Source: Herbidospora daliensis (GTDB lineage: Bacteria > Actinomycetota > Actinomycetes > Streptosporangiales > Streptosporangiaceae). From it: a stretch of DNA of 64,000 nucleotides. Shown here piece after piece: positions 9,063-17,136 of the stretch; positions within the stretch are counted from its first letter, which is position 1, and every line of letters begins with the position of its first letter. Made by a program: the position numbers and the translations under genes. The stretch is taken from NCBI RefSeq assembly GCF_001570585.1, contig NZ_BBXF01000010.1, positions 69,873 through 133,872 of the forward strand. The letters are read 5' to 3'. Under the pieces are notes generated by a model, which did not search any database, had not been told where the DNA came from, and saw nothing but the letters and a program-made list of their open reading frames with translations.

Positions 9063-9722
9063 ATGTCTGCCGATCGGCCCGACACCCACGACATGCTCGT
9101 GGTCCACCGGGTGTTCCGGCGCGAGTCGCGGGTGCTCGCGGAGCTCGTGCCCACCGTCGCCGGGGGCGACGTCGCCCGCGCCCGGATCCTGGCCGCCCAC
9201 CACCGCGACTACGCGATGGGCCTGCACCACCACCACACCGGCGAGGACGACCTCATCTGGCCCAAGCTGCTGGCTCGGGTCGACCTGGAGGCCGACCTGG
9301 TGATCCGCATGGAGCACCAGCACGAACGCGTGCAGGCCGGCCTCGACCGCATCGACGCCGCGCTGCCCGAGTGGGAACGCACCGCCGACCCCGCCCTGCG
9401 CGACCACCTCGCCGGCCTGTACGCCGACCACCGGGCCGCCCTCCTGGAGCACCTCGACGACGAGGAGAAACACGTCCTGGCGCTGATCGAGGAGCACCTC
9501 ACGGTCGCCGAGTACGCCGCCGCCGGGGCCCGGTTCGCCACCGAGACCCCTCCAGACAAGCTGCTGCTGTTCCTCGGCGCGATGCTGGAGGAGGCCACCC
9601 CGGCCGAACGCGCCCACCTTCTCGGCAACCTGCCGCTGCCCGCGCGGCTGGCCTGGTTCCTGGTGGGCCGGCGTCGGTACCGGCGGCGCGTGGCCCTGGT
9701 ACGCGGCTCTTCAAGAGGCTGA
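9063..9722 (+). CDS. Hemerythrin (HHE) domain protein, first copy
   Basis: 219-residue cytoplasmic protein with a hemerythrin-like four-helix bundle in the first about 150 residues. Visible iron-ligand motifs are the His of LVVHRVFRRE, the HHHHTGEDDLIWP cluster, MEHQHERV and the later HRAALLEHLDDEEKH. Hemerythrin proteins bind a di-iron centre and sense or store O2, NO or iron. An AAAGG lies about nine bases before the ATG. A second, clearly homologous gene follows 38 bp downstream, so this is a tandem duplication. The C-terminal about 60 residues (LLFLGAMLEEATPAERAHLL) are shared by both copies and are not part of the classic HHE fold. Confidence 0.9.
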   Translation: MSADRPDTHDMLVVHRVFRRESRVLAELVPTVAGGDVARARILAAHHRDYAMGLHHHHTGEDDLIWPKLLARVDLEADLVIRMEHQHERVQAGLDRIDAALPEWERTADPALRDHLAGLYADHRAALLEHLDDEEKHVLALIEEHLTVAEYAAAGARFATETPPDKLLLFLGAMLEEATPAERAHLLGNLPLPARLAWFLVGRRRYRRRVALVRGSSRG

Positions 9723-9760
9723 CCAATCATCTCCAAGTGCCCCGTCCCAACCTGGGGCCC

Positions 9761-10417
9761 ATGACGAACGAACGCCCTTACGTCCAAGAGATGGTCATGA
9801 TCCACCGGGTCTTCCGGCGGGAGGCGAAGATGATGCCCGAGCTGTTCCGCCGGGTCAGGCCCGGCGACGTCGCCCGCGCCGCTCTCATGGCGGAGCACTA
9901 CCGGGGCTACGCCGACGGCCTGCACACCCACCACACCGGCGAGGACGACCTGCTCTGGCCGAAGCTGCTGGCCCGGGTCACGCTGGAGGCCGACCTGGTC
10001 AACCGGATGGAGCACCAGCACGAGTACATCGCCGACACCATCCGCCGCATCGGCGACCTGCTGCCCGAGTTCGAGCGCACCGCCGACCCGGTCGTCCGCG
10101 ACCGCCTCGCCGACCTGCTCACCGACCACCACCAGGCCCTCGACGAGCACCTGCGGGAGGAGGAGACGCACATCCTGCCGCTGGTCACCGAGCACATCAC
10201 GGTCGCCGAGTGGAACGAGATGGGGGAGCGCGGCGTCAAGGAGGCGTCGGGCGGCTCGCTGAAGCAGCAGCTGATCGTGCTGGGCGCGATCCTGGAGGAC
10301 GCCACCCCCGAGGAACGCGCCCACTTCATGGGCAACCTGCCCGTCCCCGCCAAGATCGCGTGGAACCTGGCGGGGAGGCGCTTCTACGCCAGGCGCAGGG
10401 CGCTGGTGCGCGGCTAG
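9761..10417 (+). CDS. Hemerythrin (HHE) domain protein, second copy
   Basis: 218-residue paralogue of the preceding gene, aligning over its whole length (MIHRVFRRE, THHTGEDDLLWPKLLARV, NRMEHQHEYI, EERAHFMGNLP). The start is taken as the ATG at 9761, which gives the same N-terminal length as copy one; the ribosome binding site is weak. It probably forms a di-iron oxygen- or NO-responsive protein. The stop interlocks with that of the convergent membrane-protein gene (shared CTAG at 10414-10417). Whether the two copies have the same role cannot be read from sequence. Confidence 0.88.
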   Translation: MTNERPYVQEMVMIHRVFRREAKMMPELFRRVRPGDVARAALMAEHYRGYADGLHTHHTGEDDLLWPKLLARVTLEADLVNRMEHQHEYIADTIRRIGDLLPEFERTADPVVRDRLADLLTDHHQALDEHLREEETHILPLVTEHITVAEWNEMGERGVKEASGGSLKQQLIVLGAILEDATPEERAHFMGNLPVPAKIAWNLAGRRFYARRRALVRG

Positions 10418-11130
10418 TTGGGCTCGGCCTCGCCGGTGGCGGCCTCGACCGCGTCCTCGGGGCTGGCCTCGAGGTCCTGCTCGGCGTTGGCGACCGCCAG
10501 CGCCGACTGCTTGTCGAGCCGCACCCAGCTGTTGACGCTCTCGACCGAGAACAGCACCACCAGGTAGAGGGTGAGCGCGCCGGCCACCCAGGTGAGCGTG
10601 CCGGTGGCCGCGCCCACGCCGAGCAGCAGCAGCCGCACCTCCCAGCCCAGACCCGCCTGGAAGATCCACGCCGGGGGCCAGATGCTCTGGCGGGTCCGGT
10701 AGACGGTGTCGTAGGTGTGGTAGCCGACGATGTAGAGCAGCACGAACAGCAGCCACTTGGGGGTGTCGGCGGCCAGCCCGACCAGGATGATCGTCAGGAA
10801 CTCGGCCGCCCGGAGCAGCGGCGGCGTCAGCCAGTCGAAGCGTCCCAGGTGGTCGTGCGAGGCCGTCGGCAGCACCAGCACGGTCAGCACCACCGCGGGC
10901 ACCAGCAGCATCGGGCCCTCGGTCAGCGACCCGGTCACCGCCAGCGCGATGATCGCCAGCAGCGCCGCCAGCGCCATCGGCACCGGCGGCAGCCCGCGGC
11001 CCAGCCGCGGCTTCAGCAGCGTGACCAGCGGGCCGTCGTCGCGGTAGGCCACCAGGCGGGCGGTCTGCACCCGCTGCCGCTCCAGGTGGGGGTCGACGAC
11101 CTCGGGCTCGGGCTGGGGGTGCGTGATCAT
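10414..11130 (-). CDS. Integral membrane protein, DUF5941-like, coupled to CDP-alcohol phosphotransferase
   Basis: 238-residue membrane protein with about six hydrophobic segments (MALAALLAIIALAVTG, MLLVPAVVLTVLVLP, LLFVLLYIVGYHTYDTVYR and others) and a short acidic C-terminal tail. Its ATG overlaps the TGA of the upstream gene by four bases, so translation is coupled. I recall DUF5941 as a C-terminal domain fused to CDP-alcohol phosphotransferases in some actinomycetes; that would make this a split version, but the assignment is from memory. Function is unknown, likely a lipid or glycolipid pathway partner of the phosphotransferase. Confidence 0.7.
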   Translation of the reverse strand: MITHPQPEPEVVDPHLERQRVQTARLVAYRDDGPLVTLLKPRLGRGLPPVPMALAALLAIIALAVTGSLTEGPMLLVPAVVLTVLVLPTASHDHLGRFDWLTPPLLRAAEFLTIILVGLAADTPKWLLFVLLYIVGYHTYDTVYRTRQSIWPPAWIFQAGLGWEVRLLLLGVGAATGTLTWVAGALTLYLVVLFSVESVNSWVRLDKQSALAVANAEQDLEASPEDAVEAATGEAEPN

Positions 11131-12659
11131 GCCATCGACCTCAGGAGACGTCCGGTCAGGGTGTACGTGGCCGCGATGCCGCCCCAGGTGATCAGCACCA
11201 GGAACGTGACCCTGGGGTCGAAGAACGCGGTGACGATGGCGATGGCGGCGAACCGCTCGCCGATCGGGAAGACGATCATCTTGCGGGCCCAGTGGACGGT
11301 CCGGAACTTCCCGGCCTTCGTCCACAACCGCAGCAGGTTCTTCACCGCGCCGCCGCTGGTCGCCTTGCGCACCTCGAGGGCGTCGCGCAGCGGCCGGTCG
11401 TCGGCCACGGCCAGGTCGAGCGTCGGCAGCGGGTTCGGCGGCTTGCGGCGGTTGGCCGCGCCGAAGGAGAAGTCGAGCAGGTGCTTGACCGACTGGAGCG
11501 CCAGCGCGATCAGGGCCAGCGTCCAGATCTGCTCGCCGTCGCCGAACTGCCCCGAGACCGTGGCGCCCACGGCGAGGCCGACGAAGACGGCGTACTCCTT
11601 GAACCGGTCGAACGTCGCGTCGAGCCAGGCCCCGAGCACCCCGAACTTGCGGGCGTACCGGGCGACCTGCCCGTCGACGCAGTCGAACACGAACGCGAAG
11701 TAGATCAGCACGCCGCCGGCGACGTAGCCGGGCCGCCCGCCGGTCGCGAACGCGCCCGCGGCCAGCAGGCCCAGCGCGATCGAGATCAGCGTGACCTGGT
11801 TGGGGGTCAGCCCCCGCCGCGCCGCCCACCGCGCGATGAAGCGCGAGTAGGTGCTGACGAAGTAGGTCGTGAAGAACCCGTCGGCGCCCTTGACGGCGTT
11901 GTCGAGCCGGGCCCGGTCCTCGTCGTAGGTGAGGAACTCCTGCACGGCCTCGGCCGCGTTCCCGGCGTCGACCTGCCGGTAGAACAGGTCACGGCGCCCG
12001 CGGATGCCGACCGAGACGCCGCGGCGGACCAGCCCCAGCACCAGCAGCTCGGTCACCCCGTCTTCCGGGCCGGTGAGCGAGGCGAACTCGGCCAGGTCGC
12101 TCGCGGCCTCGGCCAGGTTGGCGACCTGGCTCGCCTTCAGGTGCAGCGGCCCGAGCAGCGCCGCGTTGGGCCGGGTCACCTGGTGGTAGGCGCTGCCCTG
12201 CGAGATCACCCGGGTCTTGCTGATGCGGGCCCGCTGGGGACGCCCTTCCAGGACGTTCATCCCGATCTCGGGCACCGCCTCCTCGATGGGAGGCGGCTCG
12301 GGGGCGTCGGGGTCGCGCTCTTCGCGGACGACCAGCGCGACGGCGCCCCGCTTGGACTTCACGAGCTGGTAGATCAGCTCGTCGTGGATCAGCGAATCGG
12401 CCGGGAGGACCAGCAGGTCCTCGTCCAGCCCCGCGGCCACTTCGGCGATCGCCCGCAGGTCCCCGGCCCGGTCGGCGCTTTCCACCGTCCGGGCGCCCGG
12501 GTAAAATGCGGCTTGACCTGGCCTGATGATCACGACCGGTTCGGGGTCGTAAGGCACGGCCTGGTCGATCAGCCGCTGGAAGGCCATGGGGGAGCCCGGC
12601 AGGCCGGCGAGCGGCGGGGGCGCTCCGTTTTCGGAGCCCAGCAGCACCACGCGGGTCAT
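11127..12659 (-). CDS. Nucleotidyltransferase-like / CDP-alcohol phosphotransferase fusion
   Basis: 510-residue bifunctional-looking protein. Residues about 1-230 resemble a sugar-nucleotidyltransferase fold (RVVLLGSENGAPPPLAGLPG, LLVLPADSLIHDELI) but lack an obvious full signature. Residues about 290-500 are a membrane CDP-alcohol phosphotransferase with the complete family motif DGx2ARx8Gx3Dx3D (DGQVAR, then GAWLDATFD), which binds the CDP-alcohol and the divalent metals. The layout resembles inositol-phosphate cytidylyltransferase/phosphatidyltransferase fusions, so a phosphatidylinositol-type or archaetidyl-type lipid head-group reaction is possible. The start is set by GAAAGGG five bases before the ATG at 12659 rather than a longer upstream frame. 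Confidence 0.82.
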   Translation of the reverse strand: MTRVVLLGSENGAPPPLAGLPGSPMAFQRLIDQAVPYDPEPVVIIRPGQAAFYPGARTVESADRAGDLRAIAEVAAGLDEDLLVLPADSLIHDELIYQLVKSKRGAVALVVREERDPDAPEPPPIEEAVPEIGMNVLEGRPQRARISKTRVISQGSAYHQVTRPNAALLGPLHLKASQVANLAEAASDLAEFASLTGPEDGVTELLVLGLVRRGVSVGIRGRRDLFYRQVDAGNAAEAVQEFLTYDEDRARLDNAVKGADGFFTTYFVSTYSRFIARWAARRGLTPNQVTLISIALGLLAAGAFATGGRPGYVAGGVLIYFAFVFDCVDGQVARYARKFGVLGAWLDATFDRFKEYAVFVGLAVGATVSGQFGDGEQIWTLALIALALQSVKHLLDFSFGAANRRKPPNPLPTLDLAVADDRPLRDALEVRKATSGGAVKNLLRLWTKAGKFRTVHWARKMIVFPIGERFAAIAIVTAFFDPRVTFLVLITWGGIAATYTLTGRLLRSMA

Positions 12660-12816
12660 GGCACCCTTTCTCTGGTTCATGCGGCGGGCGGAGGAAACCC
12701 ACGCAGAGGCCAAAGCTTAGTGACCTTTCGGTTAACCCGTCGCACCCCAGGTTTACCGGACGTATAGACAGTGCCACGAGGTTACTTACCGAAATTTCAC
12801 CAAACGTGACCCCGAG

Positions 12817-12828
12817 TAGGCTGACGCC
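12817..12828 (+). promoter_or_regulatory. Leaderless -10 of recO
   Basis: TAGGCT (12817-12822) ends six bases before the GTG of recO, with a poor -35-like TTTCAC 16 bp upstream. There is no ribosome binding site. Confidence 0.45.
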
Positions 12829-13569
12829 GTGAGTCTCTACCGTGACGAGGGCGTCGTCCTGCGCACCCACAAACTGGGCGAGGCCGACCGCATCATCACG
12901 ATCCTGACCCGGCGTACCGGCAAGGTCAGAGCGGTCGCCAAAGGCGTCCGCAAGACCAAATCCCGCTTCGGCGCCCGCCTGGAACCCTTCACCCACGTCG
13001 ACGTCCAGTTCCACACCGGCCGCACCCTCGACATGGTCACCCAGTGCGAGACCATCCGCCCCTACGGCGAACCGCTGGTCTCCGACTACCCCCGCTACAC
13101 CGCCGGCACGGCCATGCTGGAGACCGCCGACCGCCTGACCCTGGGCGAGAAGGAACCCGCCCTCCGCCAGTTCCTGCTGCTGGTCGGTGGCCTGCGCACC
13201 CTCGTCGACGGCTCCCACGAACCCCGCCTGGTCCTCGACGCCTTCTTCCTGCGCTCCCTGGCCGTCGCGGGCTACGCCCCGGCCCTGTCGGAGTGCGCGC
13301 GATGCGGCGCGGAGGCGGTCCGCGCGTTCGCGATCGTGGCCGGGGGCGTGGTCTGCGGCAACTGCCGCCCCTCGGGCGCGGCGGTCCCGGCGGCGGAGAC
13401 GATCGCGCTGATGATCGCGTTGCTGCGCGGCGACTGGGAGACGGCCGACGCGTCGGAGGCCCGGAACCGGGTGGAGTGCAGCGGGCTGGTGGCGGCTTAT
13501 CTGCAGTGGCACCTGGAACACGGAATCCGGTCCCTCAAACACGTCGAACGGGGCCTCGCGCCGTCCTGA
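12829..13569 (+). CDS. recO: DNA repair protein RecO
   Basis: 246-residue RecO, which anneals single strands and with RecR loads RecA at gaps in the RecFOR recombination pathway. The N-terminal OB fold (YRDEGVVLRTHKLGEADRIITILT) is followed by a helical domain and a zinc-ribbon-like CxxC pair (CARCG at about residue 157 and CGNC near 178). Length is typical. It lies upstream of uppS, the conserved actinobacterial recO-uppS neighbourhood, here with one gene inserted between them. Start GTG with a leaderless -10. Confidence 0.95.
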   Translation: MSLYRDEGVVLRTHKLGEADRIITILTRRTGKVRAVAKGVRKTKSRFGARLEPFTHVDVQFHTGRTLDMVTQCETIRPYGEPLVSDYPRYTAGTAMLETADRLTLGEKEPALRQFLLLVGGLRTLVDGSHEPRLVLDAFFLRSLAVAGYAPALSECARCGAEAVRAFAIVAGGVVCGNCRPSGAAVPAAETIALMIALLRGDWETADASEARNRVECSGLVAAYLQWHLEHGIRSLKHVERGLAPS

Positions 13570-13589
13570 GTTTCGCTACATTTCCGGCG

Positions 13590-15167
13590 GTGGACCTCAT
13601 TCCGGCCGATCTTTCTTTCGCCGAGGAAAAGGTCGTCGCGGCCTTTCCCGTGGGAGCGCCGGTCGATCTCACCCGGCTTCCCGATCGCCGGGTGCGCGCC
13701 GAGGTCGTCGCCGCGGTGCTTTTCGGCGTGTGCGACCTGCCACGCGGCGCGCGACCCGCGTTACGTCTCACCGGAGCCCGGGTCGTGGAAGAACTCGTCC
13801 TGGAGGCGGGTTCGATCACCGCGCCCGTTTCGATGACGGGATGCGATTTCGAATCGGGCATCGACCTGGCCGACGCCACCGCCGTCACCGTCCGCCTGCG
13901 CGACTGCCGGCTCGCCTTCCTGCACGCCTCCGACCTGCGCACTCAAGGGGACGTCGAGCTCACCGACGGCTCGGTGGTGATGGGCGCGATCGACCTACAG
14001 GGCGCCCGGATCGGCGGCGACCTGCGATTGTCGAAAGTGCACGTGCACCCCGGGGAGAAGACGGCGGTGTATCTCAGCCGGACGAGAATCGAGGGCGGCC
14101 TTTTCGTCCGCGATTCGCTCGTCTGCGGTCAGCTCCGCATGATCAGCACCCACGTCGGCGGATTGTTCACCGCGCGGGGGTCGGATATCCGGGTGGACGA
14201 GGTCTCGGCGATCCACGCCGAACGGCTGAAGGTCGGCGAGAGCGTGTTCATCGACCGGGGATTCCGCTCGACCGGCCGGGTGTATCTGCGCGCCGCGGAA
14301 ATCGCCGGCGGCATTGGGGCGCAGCACGGCCGGATCGCCCCGACGGCCGGTGAATGCGTCAATCTCACCCGCGCCGCGATAGGCCGCAACGTGCATTTCC
14401 ACGGCGCCGAACTGAACGGCGACTTCGACGCGCGGGGATCGCACGTCGGCGGAAACATCGACCTTGACAAGACTGTCTTCGCGGCGGACGCCCGCGTCGA
14501 CCTGTCGTTCGCCGAGGCGAGAACCGTCAGGGTCGCATTCGCCGATCCGCCCGATTCGCTGAATCTCGAAGGCGCGAAGTACGGCGTCATCGAAGACCGC
14601 CGCGACACGTGGCCCCGGCACGTGCGCCTGGAGGGCTGCGCCTACGGTGCGGTCAAGGACGACAGCGACGCGGGCGTGCGCGACCGGTTGACGTGGCTCG
14701 ACCGCGACGAGGGCGGCTTCTCCCCGCAGCCCTACGAACAACTGAGCGCCATGTACCGGGCCCGGGGCGACGAGGCCGCCGCCCGCAGGGTCGCGCTCGA
14801 ACGCCACCGCCGCCGCCGGAGGGCGCTGACCGCCGGCGGCAAGGCGGTCAGCTGGTTCTCCGAGGTGACCGTCGGGTTCGGCTACCGGACCTGGCTGGCC
14901 GGGATCTGGCTGGCCGCGCTGCTGGCGGCGGGCGCGGTGATCTTCTCCGTCTGGCCGCCCACGGCCGTCGACCCGAAGACGCTCCGCCACTTCGAGCCGG
15001 TGATCTACACCCTCGACCTGCTGCTCCCCATCGCCGACCTGAAGCAGGAGCCCTTCTGGCAGCCCGCAGGCGGCACCCGCTGGTTCGCGTGGGCGCTCGT
15101 GCTGTTCGGCTGGGGTCTCGGCACCGCCCTGATCGCGGGCCTGATGCGCCTGTTCAACCGGAACTGA
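13590..15167 (+). CDS. Beta-helix-like repeat protein with C-terminal membrane anchor
   Basis: 525 residues, start taken as GTG 13590 because a TACATT -10 hexamer ends seven bases upstream. Residues about 50-370 are a run of short repeats with regularly spaced hydrophobics and glycines (RLTGARVVEELVLE, LQGARIGGDLRLS, RTRIEGGLFV, LTRAAIGRNVHF), resembling a pentapeptide or bactofilin-type beta helix. About 430-455 and 498-522 are transmembrane helices. Similar Streptomyces proteins carry the name 'membrane-associated oxidoreductase', but I see no cofactor motif, so I do not adopt it. It sits between recO and uppS. Role unknown; perhaps an envelope scaffold. Confidence 0.75.
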   Translation: MDLIPADLSFAEEKVVAAFPVGAPVDLTRLPDRRVRAEVVAAVLFGVCDLPRGARPALRLTGARVVEELVLEAGSITAPVSMTGCDFESGIDLADATAVTVRLRDCRLAFLHASDLRTQGDVELTDGSVVMGAIDLQGARIGGDLRLSKVHVHPGEKTAVYLSRTRIEGGLFVRDSLVCGQLRMISTHVGGLFTARGSDIRVDEVSAIHAERLKVGESVFIDRGFRSTGRVYLRAAEIAGGIGAQHGRIAPTAGECVNLTRAAIGRNVHFHGAELNGDFDARGSHVGGNIDLDKTVFAADARVDLSFAEARTVRVAFADPPDSLNLEGAKYGVIEDRRDTWPRHVRLEGCAYGAVKDDSDAGVRDRLTWLDRDEGGFSPQPYEQLSAMYRARGDEAAARRVALERHRRRRRALTAGGKAVSWFSEVTVGFGYRTWLAGIWLAALLAAGAVIFSVWPPTAVDPKTLRHFEPVIYTLDLLLPIADLKQEPFWQPAGGTRWFAWALVLFGWGLGTALIAGLMRLFNRN

Positions 15168-15209
15168 CGCGGAACGAGGACCGTCCGGGACCGAATACGC
15201 TCAGGGACC

Positions 15210-15980
15210 ATGGTCCGACCCCCGACGCCCCACCCTTCCGGGGCCACTCCGCCCGCCCTGCCCGCTGATCTGGTCCCCCGTCACGTCGCGATCGTCATGG
15301 ACGGCAACGGCCGCTGGGCCAAGCAGCGCGGCCTGCCGCGGACCAAGGGCCACGAGATGGGGGAGGCGTCGCTGTTCGACGTCATCGAGGGCGCCATCGA
15401 GATGGGCATCCCCTACCTGTCGGCGTACGCCTTCTCGACCGAGAACTGGAAACGCTCGCCCGACGAGGTCCGGTTCCTGATGGGGTTCAACCGCGACGTC
15501 ATCCGGCGTCGCCGCGACGAGCTCAACGCCATGGGCGTGCGGGTGCGCTGGTCGGGGCGGCCGGGGCGGTTGTGGAAGTCGGTCATCCAGGAGCTCGCCG
15601 ACGCCGAGGTCATGACCCGGGGCAATTCCACGCTGACGCTGCAGTTCTGCGTCAACTACGGCGGGCGGGCCGAGATCGTCGACGCCGCGCTCAAGCTGGC
15701 GGCCGACCTCGAGGCCGGCCGGATCAAGCCGGGCAAGGTCAACGAGAAGACCTTCGCCCGCTACCTCCACCAGCCCGAGATCCCCGACGTCGACCTGTTC
15801 ATCCGGTCGTCGGGGGAGCAGCGCACCAGCAACTTCCTGCTCTGGCAGTCGGCGTACGCCGAGATGGTCTTCCTGAACCGACTGTGGCCCGACTTCGACC
15901 GGCGCGACCTGTGGCAGGCGTGCGAGATCTTCGCCAGCCGCGACCGCCGCTACGGCGGGGCGGTGCCCAACCCGGTCTAG
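15210..15980 (+). CDS. uppS: Isoprenyl (undecaprenyl-type) diphosphate synthase
   Basis: 256-residue cis-prenyltransferase that condenses isopentenyl diphosphate onto an allylic primer to make the lipid carrier of cell-wall synthesis. Key motifs are [17 protein letters not shown] with the catalytic Asp, [24 protein letters not shown] and the C-terminal [19 protein letters not shown]. In actinobacteria this recO-linked gene usually encodes the Z-decaprenyl or polyprenyl synthase, so chain length is uncertain. The stop interlocks (CTAG) with the convergent membrane-protein gene. Confidence 0.95.
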   Translation: MVRPPTPHPSGATPPALPADLVPRHVAIVMDGNGRWAKQRGLPRTKGHEMGEASLFDVIEGAIEMGIPYLSAYAFSTENWKRSPDEVRFLMGFNRDVIRRRRDELNAMGVRVRWSGRPGRLWKSVIQELADAEVMTRGNSTLTLQFCVNYGGRAEIVDAALKLAADLEAGRIKPGKVNEKTFARYLHQPEIPDVDLFIRSSGEQRTSNFLLWQSAYAEMVFLNRLWPDFDRRDLWQACEIFASRDRRYGGAVPNPV

Positions 15981-16798
15981 CCGGCCGACCGCCCGCGCTG
16001 TTCGCGCCAGAGGCCGATCAGGTCCCGTACGGCCACCACCGCCGCGGGCGTCAGCAGCAGGTACGCCACGATCTCCCACCAGCCCGCGACGAGCGCGACC
16101 GCCCCGGCGGCCAGGCTCGCGGCCGGCAACCACGAGCGCCTTAGGAACAGGCAGGCCAGCAGCGCCGCCGCGGCGACCAGGCGGACCGGCCAGGGTGCGC
16201 CGGCCAGGCCGCCCAGGGTGACCGCGAGCAGCAGGGCGAGGGAGGCGTAGGCGCGCCGGCGCAGCCGTACGGCCAGGAAGGCGGTTCTGACGAGCCAGAA
16301 CAACTCGGCGACCAGGCCCAGCACGGCGACCGCCAGCACCGCCCAGCGGGCCGGGGTGATCGTGCCGGGCGGCACGCAGGCGAAGACGACGCCGCCCAGC
16401 AGCGCCACGATGCCCAGGTGGAAGGACAACCGGGCCGCGTTCGCCCAGCGCAGCGCCTGGCGCAGGTGGCTCTCCTGCACGTTGCGCAACCACGGGGTGG
16501 GGGCGCCGTCGGTGAGCTCTCCGGGATACCAGGCGGCCAGGTCGCCGGGGGTGGCGGTGTAGCGGCGGGTCCACGCGGTGGCCTGGACGGTGCCGATCTG
16601 GGCCAGCCCGGCCGCGACGAAGAAGGCCAGCGCGACGTCGGGCCACCGGCTGACCGGCGGGCCGGCCGACGACTGCAACGCCAGCACGGCAAGGGTGAAA
16701 CTCGCCCCGGCCAGCAGCGGGGCGGCGAACCCGCCGACGGCCTGGATGCTCTCGAGGTAGCCCAGCGGCGTCGGCGCGCGCCACGGCGTCTCACGCAC
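15977..16798 (-). CDS. Polytopic membrane protein next to the CHAT locus
   Basis: 273 residues, GTG start overlapping the stop of the upstream small gene by eight bases, so the two are translationally coupled. It has a pair of N-terminal TM helices, a central soluble loop with [20 protein letters not shown], two further helices, then two to four C-terminal helices. I recognise no enzyme motif. The short membrane pairs separated by a soluble helical loop recall membrane effector subunits of conflict systems, and the gene lies back-to-back with a TPR-CHAT protease gene. This is contextual inference; it could equally be an ordinary uncharacterised membrane protein. Confidence 0.7.
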   Translation of the reverse strand: MRETPWRAPTPLGYLESIQAVGGFAAPLLAGASFTLAVLALQSSAGPPVSRWPDVALAFFVAAGLAQIGTVQATAWTRRYTATPGDLAAWYPGELTDGAPTPWLRNVQESHLRQALRWANAARLSFHLGIVALLGGVVFACVPPGTITPARWAVLAVAVLGLVAELFWLVRTAFLAVRLRRRAYASLALLLAVTLGGLAGAPWPVRLVAAAALLACLFLRRSWLPAASLAAGAVALVAGWWEIVAYLLLTPAAVVAVRDLIGLWREQRGRSAG

Positions 16799-17096
16799 GG
16801 GAGCAGCCGGGGAAGTGGTCGTCGTCGACGCCGCCGCACTCCTGGCAGGCGTATCCGGCTCCGGCGGCGCCGCGCGGGTCGCCCACGGGCCAGCCGATCG
16901 CGGGGGCCGGCACGCCGAGCGCGGTCCCGATGCCGGTGGCGAGGGCGCCGACGTCGGTCGCGGTGGTGACCGACAGCCGCAGTTCTCTTCCTTCGAGGGA
17001 GCGGACGAGCGCACCATGGAGGGCGAGCACGGATTCCGCGGCGTCGATCGAGGGCGGCGGGGCGGCGAAACGGAGCACGAGGGGGACGCGCAGCAT
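16791..17096 (-). CDS. Small Cys-rich protein, possible zinc-binding
   Basis: 101 residues, ATG at 17096, 40 bp from the divergent TPR-CHAT start. The N-terminal about 80 residues look like a small alpha/beta domain (RVPLVLRFAAPP, then LRLSVTTATDVGALATGIG). The C-terminus has CQECGGVDDDHFPGC, a CxxC...C arrangement that could bind zinc. It is translationally coupled to the downstream membrane-protein gene. No family recognised. Its position suggests a partner or regulator of the CHAT or membrane component, which is inference. Confidence 0.7.
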   Translation of the reverse strand: MLRVPLVLRFAAPPPSIDAAESVLALHGALVRSLEGRELRLSVTTATDVGALATGIGTALGVPAPAIGWPVGDPRGAAGAGYACQECGGVDDDHFPGCSRA

Positions 17097-17136
17097 CCCT
17101 GCATCGTGTCACCCGGCGACCGGAACGAGGGGCACC

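Noticed and set aside
12660-12713. Eighteen-residue N-terminal extension of the CDP-alcohol phosphotransferase
   Set aside because: The internal ATG at 12659 has GAAAGGG upstream and begins the conserved RVVLLGSENG stretch.
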